From Mucilaginibacter sp. (GTDB taxonomy: Bacteria; Bacteroidota; Bacteroidia; Sphingobacteriales; Sphingobacteriaceae), in assembly GCF_028287845.1 (NCBI RefSeq), contig NZ_JAQBOW010000132.1, forward strand, positions 1-49,701: 49,701 bases of DNA, in the 5' to 3' direction. The notes under the pieces are model-generated. The model was not told where the DNA came from, did not search any database, and saw only the letters and a program-made list of their open reading frames with translations. A program made the position numbers and the translations under genes. This document shows positions 8,797 through 16,574 of the stretch, in pieces. The stretch's first letter is position 1. Each line of letters starts with the position of its first letter.

Positions 8797-9363
8797 TTAT
8801 TGCGCCGGGACGGATCGTTGAATAATTTTTACTTTTCCGCTTTTTATCATCTTTTGCATTTCTGTAGAGAATGCTTCCCTGCCGCCAAAATCTTGTACCC
8901 AGTACGTGTTATACGTGGCAGCCCCCACTTCTTTAAAATCAGTGTTCATCAGGTTGCGGCAATGGCCCTCACTTTTAAACCAGCCCGCCATAACCTCCGC
9001 AATACTTTCCTGACCTTGAGCAATGTTTTCGCCAACTGCAAAGCTCCTGTACCCTTTATGAGTGTACCCTGTATTTTCAATCCTGTCAAACGAGGTGCGG
9101 CCGTCTTTGCTAGTGTGGCTAAAATAATCTTTGTTAGCCATATCTATTGCATGGCCTATTGCAGCTTTTTCAAGTTGCTCATTCCATACTAAAGGAGCGG
9201 CAGGGGGCATGCGTGTAATGCCGCATTTGCAACCCTTTGCTCGCGTACGATTAATATTATCTAAAAATTCTTGTTTAAATTGTTGGTCGCTGTAAGTTTG
9301 CCTGCTGTTAACTGTGGTTAATGCACTCAGCGTAAATACCAAAGTGAAAATTAAATATTTCAT
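8797..9363 (-). CDS. Exported CAP-domain (SCP/PR-1-like) protein
   Basis: 188 aa with a signal peptide (residues 1-20, ending TTVNS). The CAP fold is recognised by VWNEQLEKAAIGHAIDMANKDYFSH (His of the active-cleft pair), GENIAQGQ, and a W-S-E-GHCRNLMN motif followed by EVGAATYNTYWVQDFG. Bacterial CAP proteins act outside the cytoplasm; their biochemical role is mostly unknown (proposed lipid binding or proteolysis). A Cys-x-Cys pair at 46-48 is unusual near the start of the domain. It ends 4 bases from the stop of the convergent DUF1456 gene. Confidence 0.88.
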   Translation of the reverse strand: MKYLIFTLVFTLSALTTVNSRQTYSDQQFKQEFLDNINRTRAKGCKCGITRMPPAAPLVWNEQLEKAAIGHAIDMANKDYFSHTSKDGRTSFDRIENTGYTHKGYRSFAVGENIAQGQESIAEVMAGWFKSEGHCRNLMNTDFKEVGAATYNTYWVQDFGGREAFSTEMQKMIKSGKVKIIQRSVPAQ

Positions 9364-9396
9364 ATTATTGGTTAGACAACAGATAGATATGGAAGT

Positions 9397-10286
9397 TTAA
9401 TTATTGTTTTTGCTGTGCGGATGTCTTATCCTTCTTTTACGCCTTCTGTACCTAAATAAAACTAATATTGTTATGAGTGTAATTATTAGTATCAGTATTA
9501 CAATGAGGCTATCCTTCTGGAGTAATTTGCTCTGTAAGCTCTTTTGTTGGTCGTTGAATTGGTTTTTTTTTTGATCTGCAAAGAATCCTGTGCAGTAATT
9601 TTGGCTATTAGGGCCGCTGCTTCTTTTTTATGAATGCTATCATCAATAAATTCATGCCTTTTTAATGCAACTGCTTCTTTATCGTATTTATTTAAGTGAC
9701 TGTATAACAATGCGTAGTTAAGCTGTACTTTTGATTCAACTCGTGGAAAATGATTAGTTGTAGATAGTTTTAGGGCTTCATTTAAATCGCGCATAGCTAA
9801 GCTGTAATCTTTAATATCCATTTTGATGGCAGCCATTTCAATAAGCGAAGCCATTATATTAGGAATGTCTTTTTTATCGCGTGATAACGAATTTGATTGT
9901 ATAATAAACCATTTAGCCTGCGTATATTTTTTTTGTGAGCGATACACCTTGGCTAAACTATTAAAACATGTACGCTCACCTATAGTATCATTATATCTTG
10001 AATATAAATGCAACGCCAAATAGGTATAATTAAGCGCCTGGTTCTGATAAAAAAGTTTAATCCTTTTATCTGTTATGCTATCATATTTTAAATATTCTGC
10101 AGCAATTTTGGTATAAATAGGCGATTTAACCGAATCGCTTTCAGTAAGCTGTAATTGTTGTTTTAAGCTATCTAACAGGGTACTAGCTGTGTTTGATTTT
10201 TGGGTAGCAGTATCAATGACCGCATTAAATGCCGATGATCTTAATCCGTAAAATAAAATGATGATAAGTATAGTAAGTTTCTTCAT
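9397..10286 (-). CDS. TPR-repeat membrane protein with an apparent frameshift at a 10-base homopolymer
   Basis: Start chosen at the ATG at 10284-10286, giving MKKLTILIIILFYGL as a signal peptide; an upstream in-frame start at 10331 adds 15 unlikely residues. The body is helical TPR-like repeats (LNYTYLALHLYSRYNDTIGERTCFNSLAKVY, YTQAKWFIIQSN and others). As read, translation stops at 9498 after a low-quality tail. In the -1 frame from the run of ten A (plus-strand T at 9563-9572), the sequence continues KNQFNDQQKSLQSKLLQKDS, a membrane helix IVILILIITLITILVLF and a basic tail RYRRRKRR, ending at 9397. That C-terminus is typical of TPR proteins anchored ahead of a DNA-binding or kinase part, here missing. 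Sequencing error, slippage or true mutation cannot be told apart here. Confidence 0.65.
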
Positions 10287-10447
10287 AAAAATAGCCGCCT
10301 TATACAGCCATCCCTTATATTCAAATAGCATGCCTTGTTTATAACTATTTGAGATTAAGATGAATTAACTGTGATAAGGTATGGAAATTTAAAATAAATA
10401 ATTTACAAAAAAGATATAGTATAGTAAACAGTACAAAAAAGTGACCG

Positions 10448-11386
10448 TTATTGAATTAACTTTTCGTAGCGGTTTAAAAATTCTCGTAAAAAAGCAACTC
10501 TGGTGAACAGAAAATTGAAAAGATTAATGCCGATAACCGCGCAAAGCATGCCGGCCAGCACATCTAAAATATAATGGTGGCTGGTATAAATAGCAGTAAG
10601 CCATATGCCAACCATTACTACAACTAAAATTATATTTATAAAACCTAAACGATTTTTTAAGCCGTAATATACTACAATAATGGGGTAGGCAGAGTGTAGA
10701 GAAGGCATCGCTGCAAAAACGTTTGATCCTTTTTGGTAAATAGACTGAAAAATATGAACGTTGAAATAATTATCAAACCGGACAAGTCCACCTGTATTTC
10801 CCGCAGTTGCGGCATGGAAAATAAACCCATGCTCCTGTACATACCAGGGTGGTGCAGCAGGATAAGCATAATAAACTACAAAGCCCAGTAGGTTCACCAC
10901 TAAAAAAGTTAAAGCAAATGATAAAAACTCGCACCTGTTTTTAAAAAATAAAAAAGCTGCAAAGCTAAGTGGTACAGGTATCCAGCATATATAAAACAGG
11001 CCCGCAATTATGTCTAAAGGGGTAGTGGCATTTAATTTCCAGTATTCATTTGGAGTTAATAGCCGGTCATTAAACTTTATACCAAAAAGATGCTTTTCAA
11101 AATTGTACAGATCGGCTATATGGACAGTATTAACATTGTAATTAGGAAATGCCTTCATGTAATCGAATATTATCCAATAAACAATAAAAACAGAGAAGCC
11201 TACAATAAATTTGCGGGTAATAGCTGATAGATAAAACAGTATATTGAAAATAACCAATAAAGCTACTTGGTCTGATTTATAGCCGATTACCCATGAAGAA
11301 AGTAATAAATAAGTAATAGAAAGGAACGAAACGGTTAATATAGATCTGGCGTTAATTGCCGGGCCTTGATGAACAGCACCATTCAT
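10448..11386 (-). CDS. PAP2-superfamily inositol phosphorylceramide synthase-like membrane protein
   Basis: 312 aa with about six to eight membrane segments. The PAP2 catalytic motifs are present: PSLHSAYP at 228-235 (His231) and HHYILD at 270-275 (His271, Asp275). Together with an upstream YPAAPPWYVQEHG stretch they match the AUR1/IPC-synthase branch of the family rather than soluble acid phosphatases. Such enzymes move phosphoinositol from phosphatidylinositol to ceramide on the outer face of the inner membrane, releasing diacylglycerol. It is the last gene of a run that also encodes ceramide and phosphatidylinositol synthesis, and starts 2 bases after the hydroxylase stop. A lipid phosphatase role is the alternative. 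Confidence 0.8.
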   Translation of the reverse strand: MNGAVHQGPAINARSILTVSFLSITYLLLSSWVIGYKSDQVALLVIFNILFYLSAITRKFIVGFSVFIVYWIIFDYMKAFPNYNVNTVHIADLYNFEKHLFGIKFNDRLLTPNEYWKLNATTPLDIIAGLFYICWIPVPLSFAAFLFFKNRCEFLSFALTFLVVNLLGFVVYYAYPAAPPWYVQEHGFIFHAATAGNTGGLVRFDNYFNVHIFQSIYQKGSNVFAAMPSLHSAYPIIVVYYGLKNRLGFINIILVVVMVGIWLTAIYTSHHYILDVLAGMLCAVIGINLFNFLFTRVAFLREFLNRYEKLIQ

Positions 11387-11388
11387 TT

Positions 11389-12009
11389 TTATTTTTTTAT
11401 AAAATCTGAGCGGAAAATCTTATCCCAAAGCGGAGAGCTCACTCCATACCCTTTATCCGGATCCTGGTAATGATGCAGCATATGATGCTGTTTGATTTTT
11501 TTCCAGATATTGCCTTTAAAGTTAAAGTGATGTATAGCGTAATGCGATTCATCATAAAAAAGATAACCTAATAAAAAAGCTGGAAAAAAGCCATATATAT
11601 CATTTACCGGTAATATAGCATTAAATAAAAAGTAAAAACCGGTAGCTAAAGGAATGCTTACCGATGGCGGCAATACCAAACGCTTGGCATCGCTTGGATA
11701 ATCATGATGAACTCCGTGAAAAATAAAATGCAGCCTTAAAGCCCATGGTTTATTGGGTGGTGTATAATGGAATAAAAACCGGTGCATTACATATTCAACT
11801 AATGTCCATATAAATAGACCTAACGCAAACATTTCAAAAAAAGTAAGCAATCCTATGTTTTTTTCAAACGCTTCATATATAAAATACCCAATAACAGGTA
11901 CAAAAATAATTACAGGTACCAGAAAATGAACCTTAGATAAAGCTTCCAAAAGGTCGCTTTTAAACATTCTTACTGATTCTTGTGAATTTGATATATACTT
12001 CTTTGCCAT
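11389..12009 (-). CDS. Fatty acid hydroxylase (FA2H/Scs7-like), sterol desaturase family
   Basis: 206 aa with four hydrophobic stretches. The diiron histidine motifs are complete: HRFLFH at 76-81, HFIFHGVHH at 94-102, HYAIHH at 156-161 and HHMLHH at 175-180. The closing DPDKGYGVSSPLWDKIF strongly resembles eukaryotic fatty acid 2-hydroxylases, which put a hydroxyl on carbon 2 of the N-acyl chain of ceramides. There is no cytochrome b5 domain, so an outside electron donor is needed. Its place between the IPC-synthase-like gene (2 bases) and the DUF4833 gene (7 bases) argues that ceramide, or its fatty acid precursor, is the substrate. Hydroxylation position is inferred from similarity. Confidence 0.85.
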   Translation of the reverse strand: MAKKYISNSQESVRMFKSDLLEALSKVHFLVPVIIFVPVIGYFIYEAFEKNIGLLTFFEMFALGLFIWTLVEYVMHRFLFHYTPPNKPWALRLHFIFHGVHHDYPSDAKRLVLPPSVSIPLATGFYFLFNAILPVNDIYGFFPAFLLGYLFYDESHYAIHHFNFKGNIWKKIKQHHMLHHYQDPDKGYGVSSPLWDKIFRSDFIKK

Positions 12010-12016
12010 GGCTATA

Positions 12017-12589
12017 TCAGGGTTTAAAACGATGTATTATTTCTCTGCCTGTTGATGGGTCGATACCCTTTAATTCTATATAAATAATATTGGGGAGCCA
12101 AAAAGAGCCGCCTTCAATTTTAATAAAGACACGATTAAGCATCATTTGTTTCTGTTCAATAGTTGCGAATATATGATATTTTCCGTCGTTTGCCTTCATC
12201 AAAAGCAGCGGAAATTTCTTGTATGATACAAATCTGACATCATACTGATCATTATTTATTTTTTTAGTGACCAAACCATATGCAAATTTACGTTGAATAT
12301 AATTTAATTCCTCTTTCTGTCCTTTTTCAGCATACCTTAACCAATAAACATGCATCGGATTTTCATCATCAAGCTGTCCGTTTTTTGCATTTAACTCATA
12401 AATAAGTGTATTTGAGTTTGATGTGCGCTGCATGTAAAACAGTCGGCCAATATTTTCAGACGGCGCAGCAAATTTATCATCTTGTGCGGGGTCTGTAACA
12501 AACGTTTTATAAATGGATTTATTCGGTGTTTTACTTACAGGTAAATAAGAATAAAAAAGGTATAGTAATAGTATAGATAATCTCATCAA
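12017..12589 (-). CDS. DUF4833 exported protein of the inositol-lipid cluster
   Basis: 190 aa. It begins with a short hydrophobic signal (MRLSILLLYLFYSYLPVS), and the mature part is about 170 residues, largely beta (NIGRLFYMQRTSNSNTLIYEL, MHVYWLRYAEKG, YDVRFVSYKKFPLLLM). This pattern matches DUF4833, a family without known function. The gene sits 9 bases after the CDP-alcohol phosphotransferase and 7 bases before the hydroxylase, inside the lipid run. As an exported, non-membrane protein it may bind or carry a lipid or assist the IPC-synthase-like enzyme on the periplasmic side; this is inference from place only. Confidence 0.8.
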   Translation of the reverse strand: MMRLSILLLYLFYSYLPVSKTPNKSIYKTFVTDPAQDDKFAAPSENIGRLFYMQRTSNSNTLIYELNAKNGQLDDENPMHVYWLRYAEKGQKEELNYIQRKFAYGLVTKKINNDQYDVRFVSYKKFPLLLMKANDGKYHIFATIEQKQMMLNRVFIKIEGGSFWLPNIIYIELKGIDPSTGREIIHRFKP

Positions 12590-12598
12590 TTGGCAATG

Positions 12599-13315
12599 TT
12601 AATTCTTTTCTTGTTTTTCAAGATTTTTCTTGGCATCTCTTAATCTGTTAAATGCGGTAATATTTGTTAATACAGCCATTATGGTAATAGGTATTGTGAA
12701 TATTGACATCGTTTCAAAAATATGAAACTTAAATCCCGGTACATATATTTTATAATCGCCACCAATGTATAGGGAGCTAATGCCGCATAACATAGCGCAT
12801 AATCCAATAGTTACAACACGCTCTGGTCTTTGCATTAAGCCGCCTTTGCTTTCAATACCTAAACCTTCGGCTCTTGCCCTCACGTAGCTAACCATCATAG
12901 ATCCTATCATGGCCACAAAAGCAAATATGGAGCTTAAAAAATAATGATGTGCTACAAGGTAATAACAAATGCCTAAAAACATTATTAACTCACTATACCT
13001 GTCTAATACAGAATCATATAGTGCGCCAAAGGTTGATTTCATGTTGCCTAACCTGGCCACTTGTCCGTCAAGCATATCAAACAAACCGGCAAATAAAATT
13101 AATCCGCCCGCCCATCCAACAAATGTAAGATCGTTTCTGTTACCTTCTTCTCCACCAATAATAAATATAACTGCTACGCCAATATTTAATACAAAGCCAA
13201 TAGAAGTAACTGCGTTAGGGGTAAGGCCCAGTTTTATTAAAATTTTTACAATCGGGTCAATAACCTTATAGATACCTAATTGAAGACTTGTGCGTACAGA
13301 TGTTTGTTGCTCCAT
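12599..13315 (-). CDS. CDP-alcohol phosphatidyltransferase (phosphatidylinositol-phosphate synthase candidate)
   Basis: 238 aa, about six membrane segments. The complete family motif D-x2-DG-x2-AR-x8-G-x3-D-x3-D is visible at Asp80, Asp83, Gly84, Ala87, Arg88, Gly97, Asp101 and Asp105, so the enzyme should be active. These enzymes join a CDP-linked lipid to an alcohol. With inositol-3-phosphate synthase and a PgpA-like phosphatase in the same run, the likely reaction is CDP-diacylglycerol plus inositol phosphate to phosphatidylinositol phosphate, as in the Bacteroides inositol-lipid cluster. Phosphatidylglycerophosphate synthase is the main alternative, since the motif alone does not fix the alcohol. 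Confidence 0.85.
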   Translation of the reverse strand: MEQQTSVRTSLQLGIYKVIDPIVKILIKLGLTPNAVTSIGFVLNIGVAVIFIIGGEEGNRNDLTFVGWAGGLILFAGLFDMLDGQVARLGNMKSTFGALYDSVLDRYSELIMFLGICYYLVAHHYFLSSIFAFVAMIGSMMVSYVRARAEGLGIESKGGLMQRPERVVTIGLCAMLCGISSLYIGGDYKIYVPGFKFHIFETMSIFTIPITIMAVLTNITAFNRLRDAKKNLEKQEKN

Positions 13316-13340
13316 TAATTATGAACAGCTTAGCTTGTTA

Positions 13341-15899
13341 TTAAAAATCAAATTTTACCCTTGCGCGAATACCGTATTTAGAGACCTCCGGGTGATCTAA
13401 ATAATTAAACCTTCTTACCAGATCAACGCGTACTAATTTAAAAATATTTTCGATACCAATACTGCCTTCTATGTAAGGTGTATTCCCTAAAGCATAAGTA
13501 ATAGGTTGCCCCGTACCTGTAACCGGGAATTGAAATAAATTAGAATGCAATGCCGGATTATTTTGATCACTTAATCCCCCGTATATTCCTTTAAACGTAA
13601 CAACCTCGCGCCATTTTAGTTCTTTTAATAGCGGTATTTTGTTAAAAAAGAAACCTACAAAGTGTTGGTCTATATTCACGCTTGCATATCTGTCGCTCAC
13701 AAACTCTAAAAAATTCATTAAGTTATAAGAATAAATATCGTACGCATAAGTTTGATTTGCACGGAAAATAGTTAATAATGGATAAGGAACTTGCCCGAAA
13801 ACTTTACCACCTTCTAAAGTAACATCTGAAAATCCAAACTGCGATAAATAAACTCTTTTATCTATACGGGCATGTAAATTTCCATATTGGTATGTACTAC
13901 CCAAAAAGCCCTTAACACCCTGTGTGTAATCAAGGCCTAATATTGGGTACTTGCTTGGTATAGGCACCCTGTATATTTTGCCCTGGTAAAACCCTTCATG
14001 CGGAGCATAACGAATGCCTACGGTAAATTCTGTAGTAGTTAGGTCATTAACCTTGCCAAACTGATCATTAAAATATAAAGAACCGGCAGGTGATTGTGTC
14101 CATTTGTTAAATCCAAATTTATAGGAGAAATGATTTTCATACTCATGTACATAATCAAACCGGTAATTATCATTATACAGGTATTTATCATTTACACCAC
14201 GTTTAAATGATAACAAAAAGTTATCCTCTTGCACAAATTGCAGGTTTGCGCCGGGTATCTTAGTATCACGTAGAAAGCTGGCCCTTATATAATTTTGAGG
14301 GAACTTATAAATAGACTTATCATTAAGCGAATAAGTTGCGCTTAAAAAGCCTTTAAAACGGTCGTCTTTAAAACCATAAGCCACGTAAGTTTCAAAATAA
14401 TACCGCTTGCTTAATTCAGGAGTTGTACGGCCGCCAATACGTAGCTTGAAGCCTTCAATGGGGTTAAAACTATAAAATGTATTTGCGGGCCCAAGTTCAA
14501 ATTTATCAAATGATTTATAGCCGGCTAATACCAGTGTAGCAATATCAAGTGTGCGTCTGAAAGACGGCATATTACGCAAACTATCAACATTTTTATAAAC
14601 TTTAGATTCGGCTAAGGTCAAAGTATCTAACCTGTTTTCCTCCCAAAACTCGGCGCTTCTATGTGTAACTTCATCAGAGGGCTCTAAATCACTATTGCGG
14701 GTAACGTAGGTTGAATCAGCACGCGGCTTGTCTATTATATAGTTTTTATAAGTAATGGTTCTGATACCAAATAACCCGCCTGATTTATTTTTGGTTATAC
14801 CAAAATCTGCCAGCGTGTTGCTTTTGCTTAAATGATAACGGCCATCCGGATTTTTTTCAAAATCCAGGTTAACAGTCATTGACTTAACAAAATTAAGGTT
14901 GATGTTTTTATTGATACCAAGTTTAGCTTTTTGTACGGCGTAATTACTATCAAGGGTAATGTATATTTTACCTTCAAAAAGCATATCCTGCGTATTGCGT
15001 GGCGTAAAGCTTAGCTCAACCAGTTTCTTTTTATCTTCGGTAATAATGGTATCCGTAATAAAATATTTGTATAATGTAGGCCCACCGTTTGCAATAGGGC
15101 TTAAAAAATTATTTGTGATAAGGTTGATATTATTATCATAAATGTCAACCTTATTATACATGTATTTAAAAAATTGAGTTATGCCCTCGTTATCAATAGA
15201 TCCACCAAAATTTACATTTTTTTGCCCTAATATTTCTGATCTTTCTTTTTCGGGATTTTTGCGATAATAGTATTGTGTTAGTTTTTCATCTAAAAAAACC
15301 GGTAATAATGATTTGCCAGGTACTGTAGTACTGTCACGGTTATCTAATACAAATTTATATTTACGAAAGAATTTTTTATCTGATACCTTAGGAGACAGGT
15401 TAGCAATAGAAAATTGCATTTTGTCATATTCTTTGTATTCAACATAATTATAATGCTCGGGACGGTTTTGTTCTCTATGTGCTATAACCTGGCGTATTAA
15501 TTCTACAGCTGGGTTACCCTTGTTTCTATATCTTGGTTTTTTACCGGCCTTAATTTCAACCTCGCTAAGTTCCTCGTTTGAAGGCCTCATTTTTATATTA
15601 ACAACTTGCGATACGCCCGGAGTGATTTTTATCAATACATCTTTATATCCAATAAAAGTAGCTTTTAACTGAGTGTAGGGCTTATCAGCACTAATAGAAT
15701 ACCGGCCATCGTTATTTGTAGGACCGCCGTTAGAGCTGCCTGCAAAACCAACCGTTACAAACGGCATTGGTTCATTATTCTTTGTGCTGCCATCTGTTAC
15801 TATACCGGTAACGCGGGTGGCCTGCGCAAATAATGATGAGGTGAAAAATAATAAGAAAGCTACAAATAAAAGCTTCCCGAATAAATTTTTAAGATCCAT
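13341..15899 (-). CDS. DUF5686 outer-membrane protein with carboxypeptidase-regulatory-like domain
   Basis: 852 aa. A signal peptide (residues about 1-25, ending FAQA) precedes an Ig-like CarboxypepD_reg-like domain (about 28-110: TRVTGIVTDGSTKNNEP, MPFVTVGF, YTQLKATFIGYKDV). The rest, DUF5686, is a long beta-rich part ending in alternating strands and a terminal Phe (RARVKFDF), the usual mark of an outer-membrane barrel. DUF5686 proteins are widespread in Bacteroidota and uncharacterised. The gene lies between the PgpA-like and CDP-alcohol phosphotransferase genes. A role in moving or sensing the sphingolipid at the outer membrane is an inference from position alone. A 207-base spacer with a -7-like box precedes it. 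Confidence 0.85.
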   Translation of the reverse strand: MDLKNLFGKLLFVAFLLFFTSSLFAQATRVTGIVTDGSTKNNEPMPFVTVGFAGSSNGGPTNNDGRYSISADKPYTQLKATFIGYKDVLIKITPGVSQVVNIKMRPSNEELSEVEIKAGKKPRYRNKGNPAVELIRQVIAHREQNRPEHYNYVEYKEYDKMQFSIANLSPKVSDKKFFRKYKFVLDNRDSTTVPGKSLLPVFLDEKLTQYYYRKNPEKERSEILGQKNVNFGGSIDNEGITQFFKYMYNKVDIYDNNINLITNNFLSPIANGGPTLYKYFITDTIITEDKKKLVELSFTPRNTQDMLFEGKIYITLDSNYAVQKAKLGINKNINLNFVKSMTVNLDFEKNPDGRYHLSKSNTLADFGITKNKSGGLFGIRTITYKNYIIDKPRADSTYVTRNSDLEPSDEVTHRSAEFWEENRLDTLTLAESKVYKNVDSLRNMPSFRRTLDIATLVLAGYKSFDKFELGPANTFYSFNPIEGFKLRIGGRTTPELSKRYYFETYVAYGFKDDRFKGFLSATYSLNDKSIYKFPQNYIRASFLRDTKIPGANLQFVQEDNFLLSFKRGVNDKYLYNDNYRFDYVHEYENHFSYKFGFNKWTQSPAGSLYFNDQFGKVNDLTTTEFTVGIRYAPHEGFYQGKIYRVPIPSKYPILGLDYTQGVKGFLGSTYQYGNLHARIDKRVYLSQFGFSDVTLEGGKVFGQVPYPLLTIFRANQTYAYDIYSYNLMNFLEFVSDRYASVNIDQHFVGFFFNKIPLLKELKWREVVTFKGIYGGLSDQNNPALHSNLFQFPVTGTGQPITYALGNTPYIEGSIGIENIFKLVRVDLVRRFNYLDHPEVSKYGIRARVKFDF

Positions 15900-16024
15900 G
15901 TAATTATCAAATACAAACTTATTGTGTAACTATCATGCCGGTGTATTTTTAACCTATTTTAACACAGGATAAATTATAATTACTAAGCCGGGATAATGCT
16001 ACAGTTATGTTTGGTAACAGGCAG

Positions 16025-16032
16025 CAAAGGTA
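16025..16032 (-). promoter_or_regulatory. Candidate -7 box ahead of the DUF5686 gene
   Basis: Read on the minus strand this is TACCTTTG, a perfect TAnnTTTG, in the 207-base spacer inside the lipid cluster and about 125 bases before the ATG at 15899. A TTG at 16058-16060 is 25 bases further upstream, wider than the usual spacing, so only the -7 part is convincing. If used, the last five genes of the cluster form their own transcript. Confidence 0.4.
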
Positions 16033-16106
16033 CAGAAATCCAATAGACTTCTGTGGTCAAAAAGTCAAATAAACAAATGCTTATCAAAAAAATTTAACAG
16101 GTTTTA

Positions 16107-16571
16107 CTAAAATTTGACATTGAATAAATTAAACCACACAACTGCCTGGAGTATTATATTAGCATATATTCCCGCAAGTATATCATCCATCATTACGCCC
16201 CATCCACCGGGTAGCAATTCGAGGCGTTTTATGAATAAAGGTTTTAAAATGTCAAAAAATCTGAATAGGACGAAGGCAATTAAAATATAAGGTAAAGTTA
16301 CCGGTACAAAAAGCAGGCTGATAAACATGCCGGCCACTTCGTCAATCACAACACGGTTATGATCTTTGCCCCAAATTGGTTCAACTTTATTGCCAGACCA
16401 TATGCCTAATGCAATTACTCCGAAGGTAATTAATATTGAAGTTGAGTTAGAATAGGTTTTATGAAAAATCAAATACCAAAACAAACAAGAAACAAAAGCC
16501 GCTATTGTCCCGACACCCTTACCTAAGTAACCAATGCCAAAAACAGTAGCGGCCAGTTTATGAAACAGCAT
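16107..16571 (-). CDS. PgpA-like phosphatase (phosphatidylinositol-phosphate phosphatase candidate)
   Basis: 154 aa, about three to four membrane segments. The PgpA motif VVIDEVAGM lies at 74-82, with Asp77 and Glu78 as likely metal ligands, and a second acidic pair DD appears in GVMMDDILAGI near the end. PgpA removes the phosphate from phosphatidylglycerophosphate. Next to inositol-3-phosphate synthase (3 bases upstream) and in a run with an alcohol phosphotransferase, the likely substrate is phosphatidylinositol phosphate, giving phosphatidylinositol. A normal phosphatidylglycerol role cannot be ruled out from sequence. Confidence 0.85.
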   Translation of the reverse strand: MLFHKLAATVFGIGYLGKGVGTIAAFVSCLFWYLIFHKTYSNSTSILITFGVIALGIWSGNKVEPIWGKDHNRVVIDEVAGMFISLLFVPVTLPYILIAFVLFRFFDILKPLFIKRLELLPGGWGVMMDDILAGIYANIILQAVVWFNLFNVKF

Positions 16572-16574
16572 TAT

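Noticed and set aside
8800..9192. 130-codon plus-strand open frame
   Set aside because: Antisense shadow of the clear CAP-domain gene.
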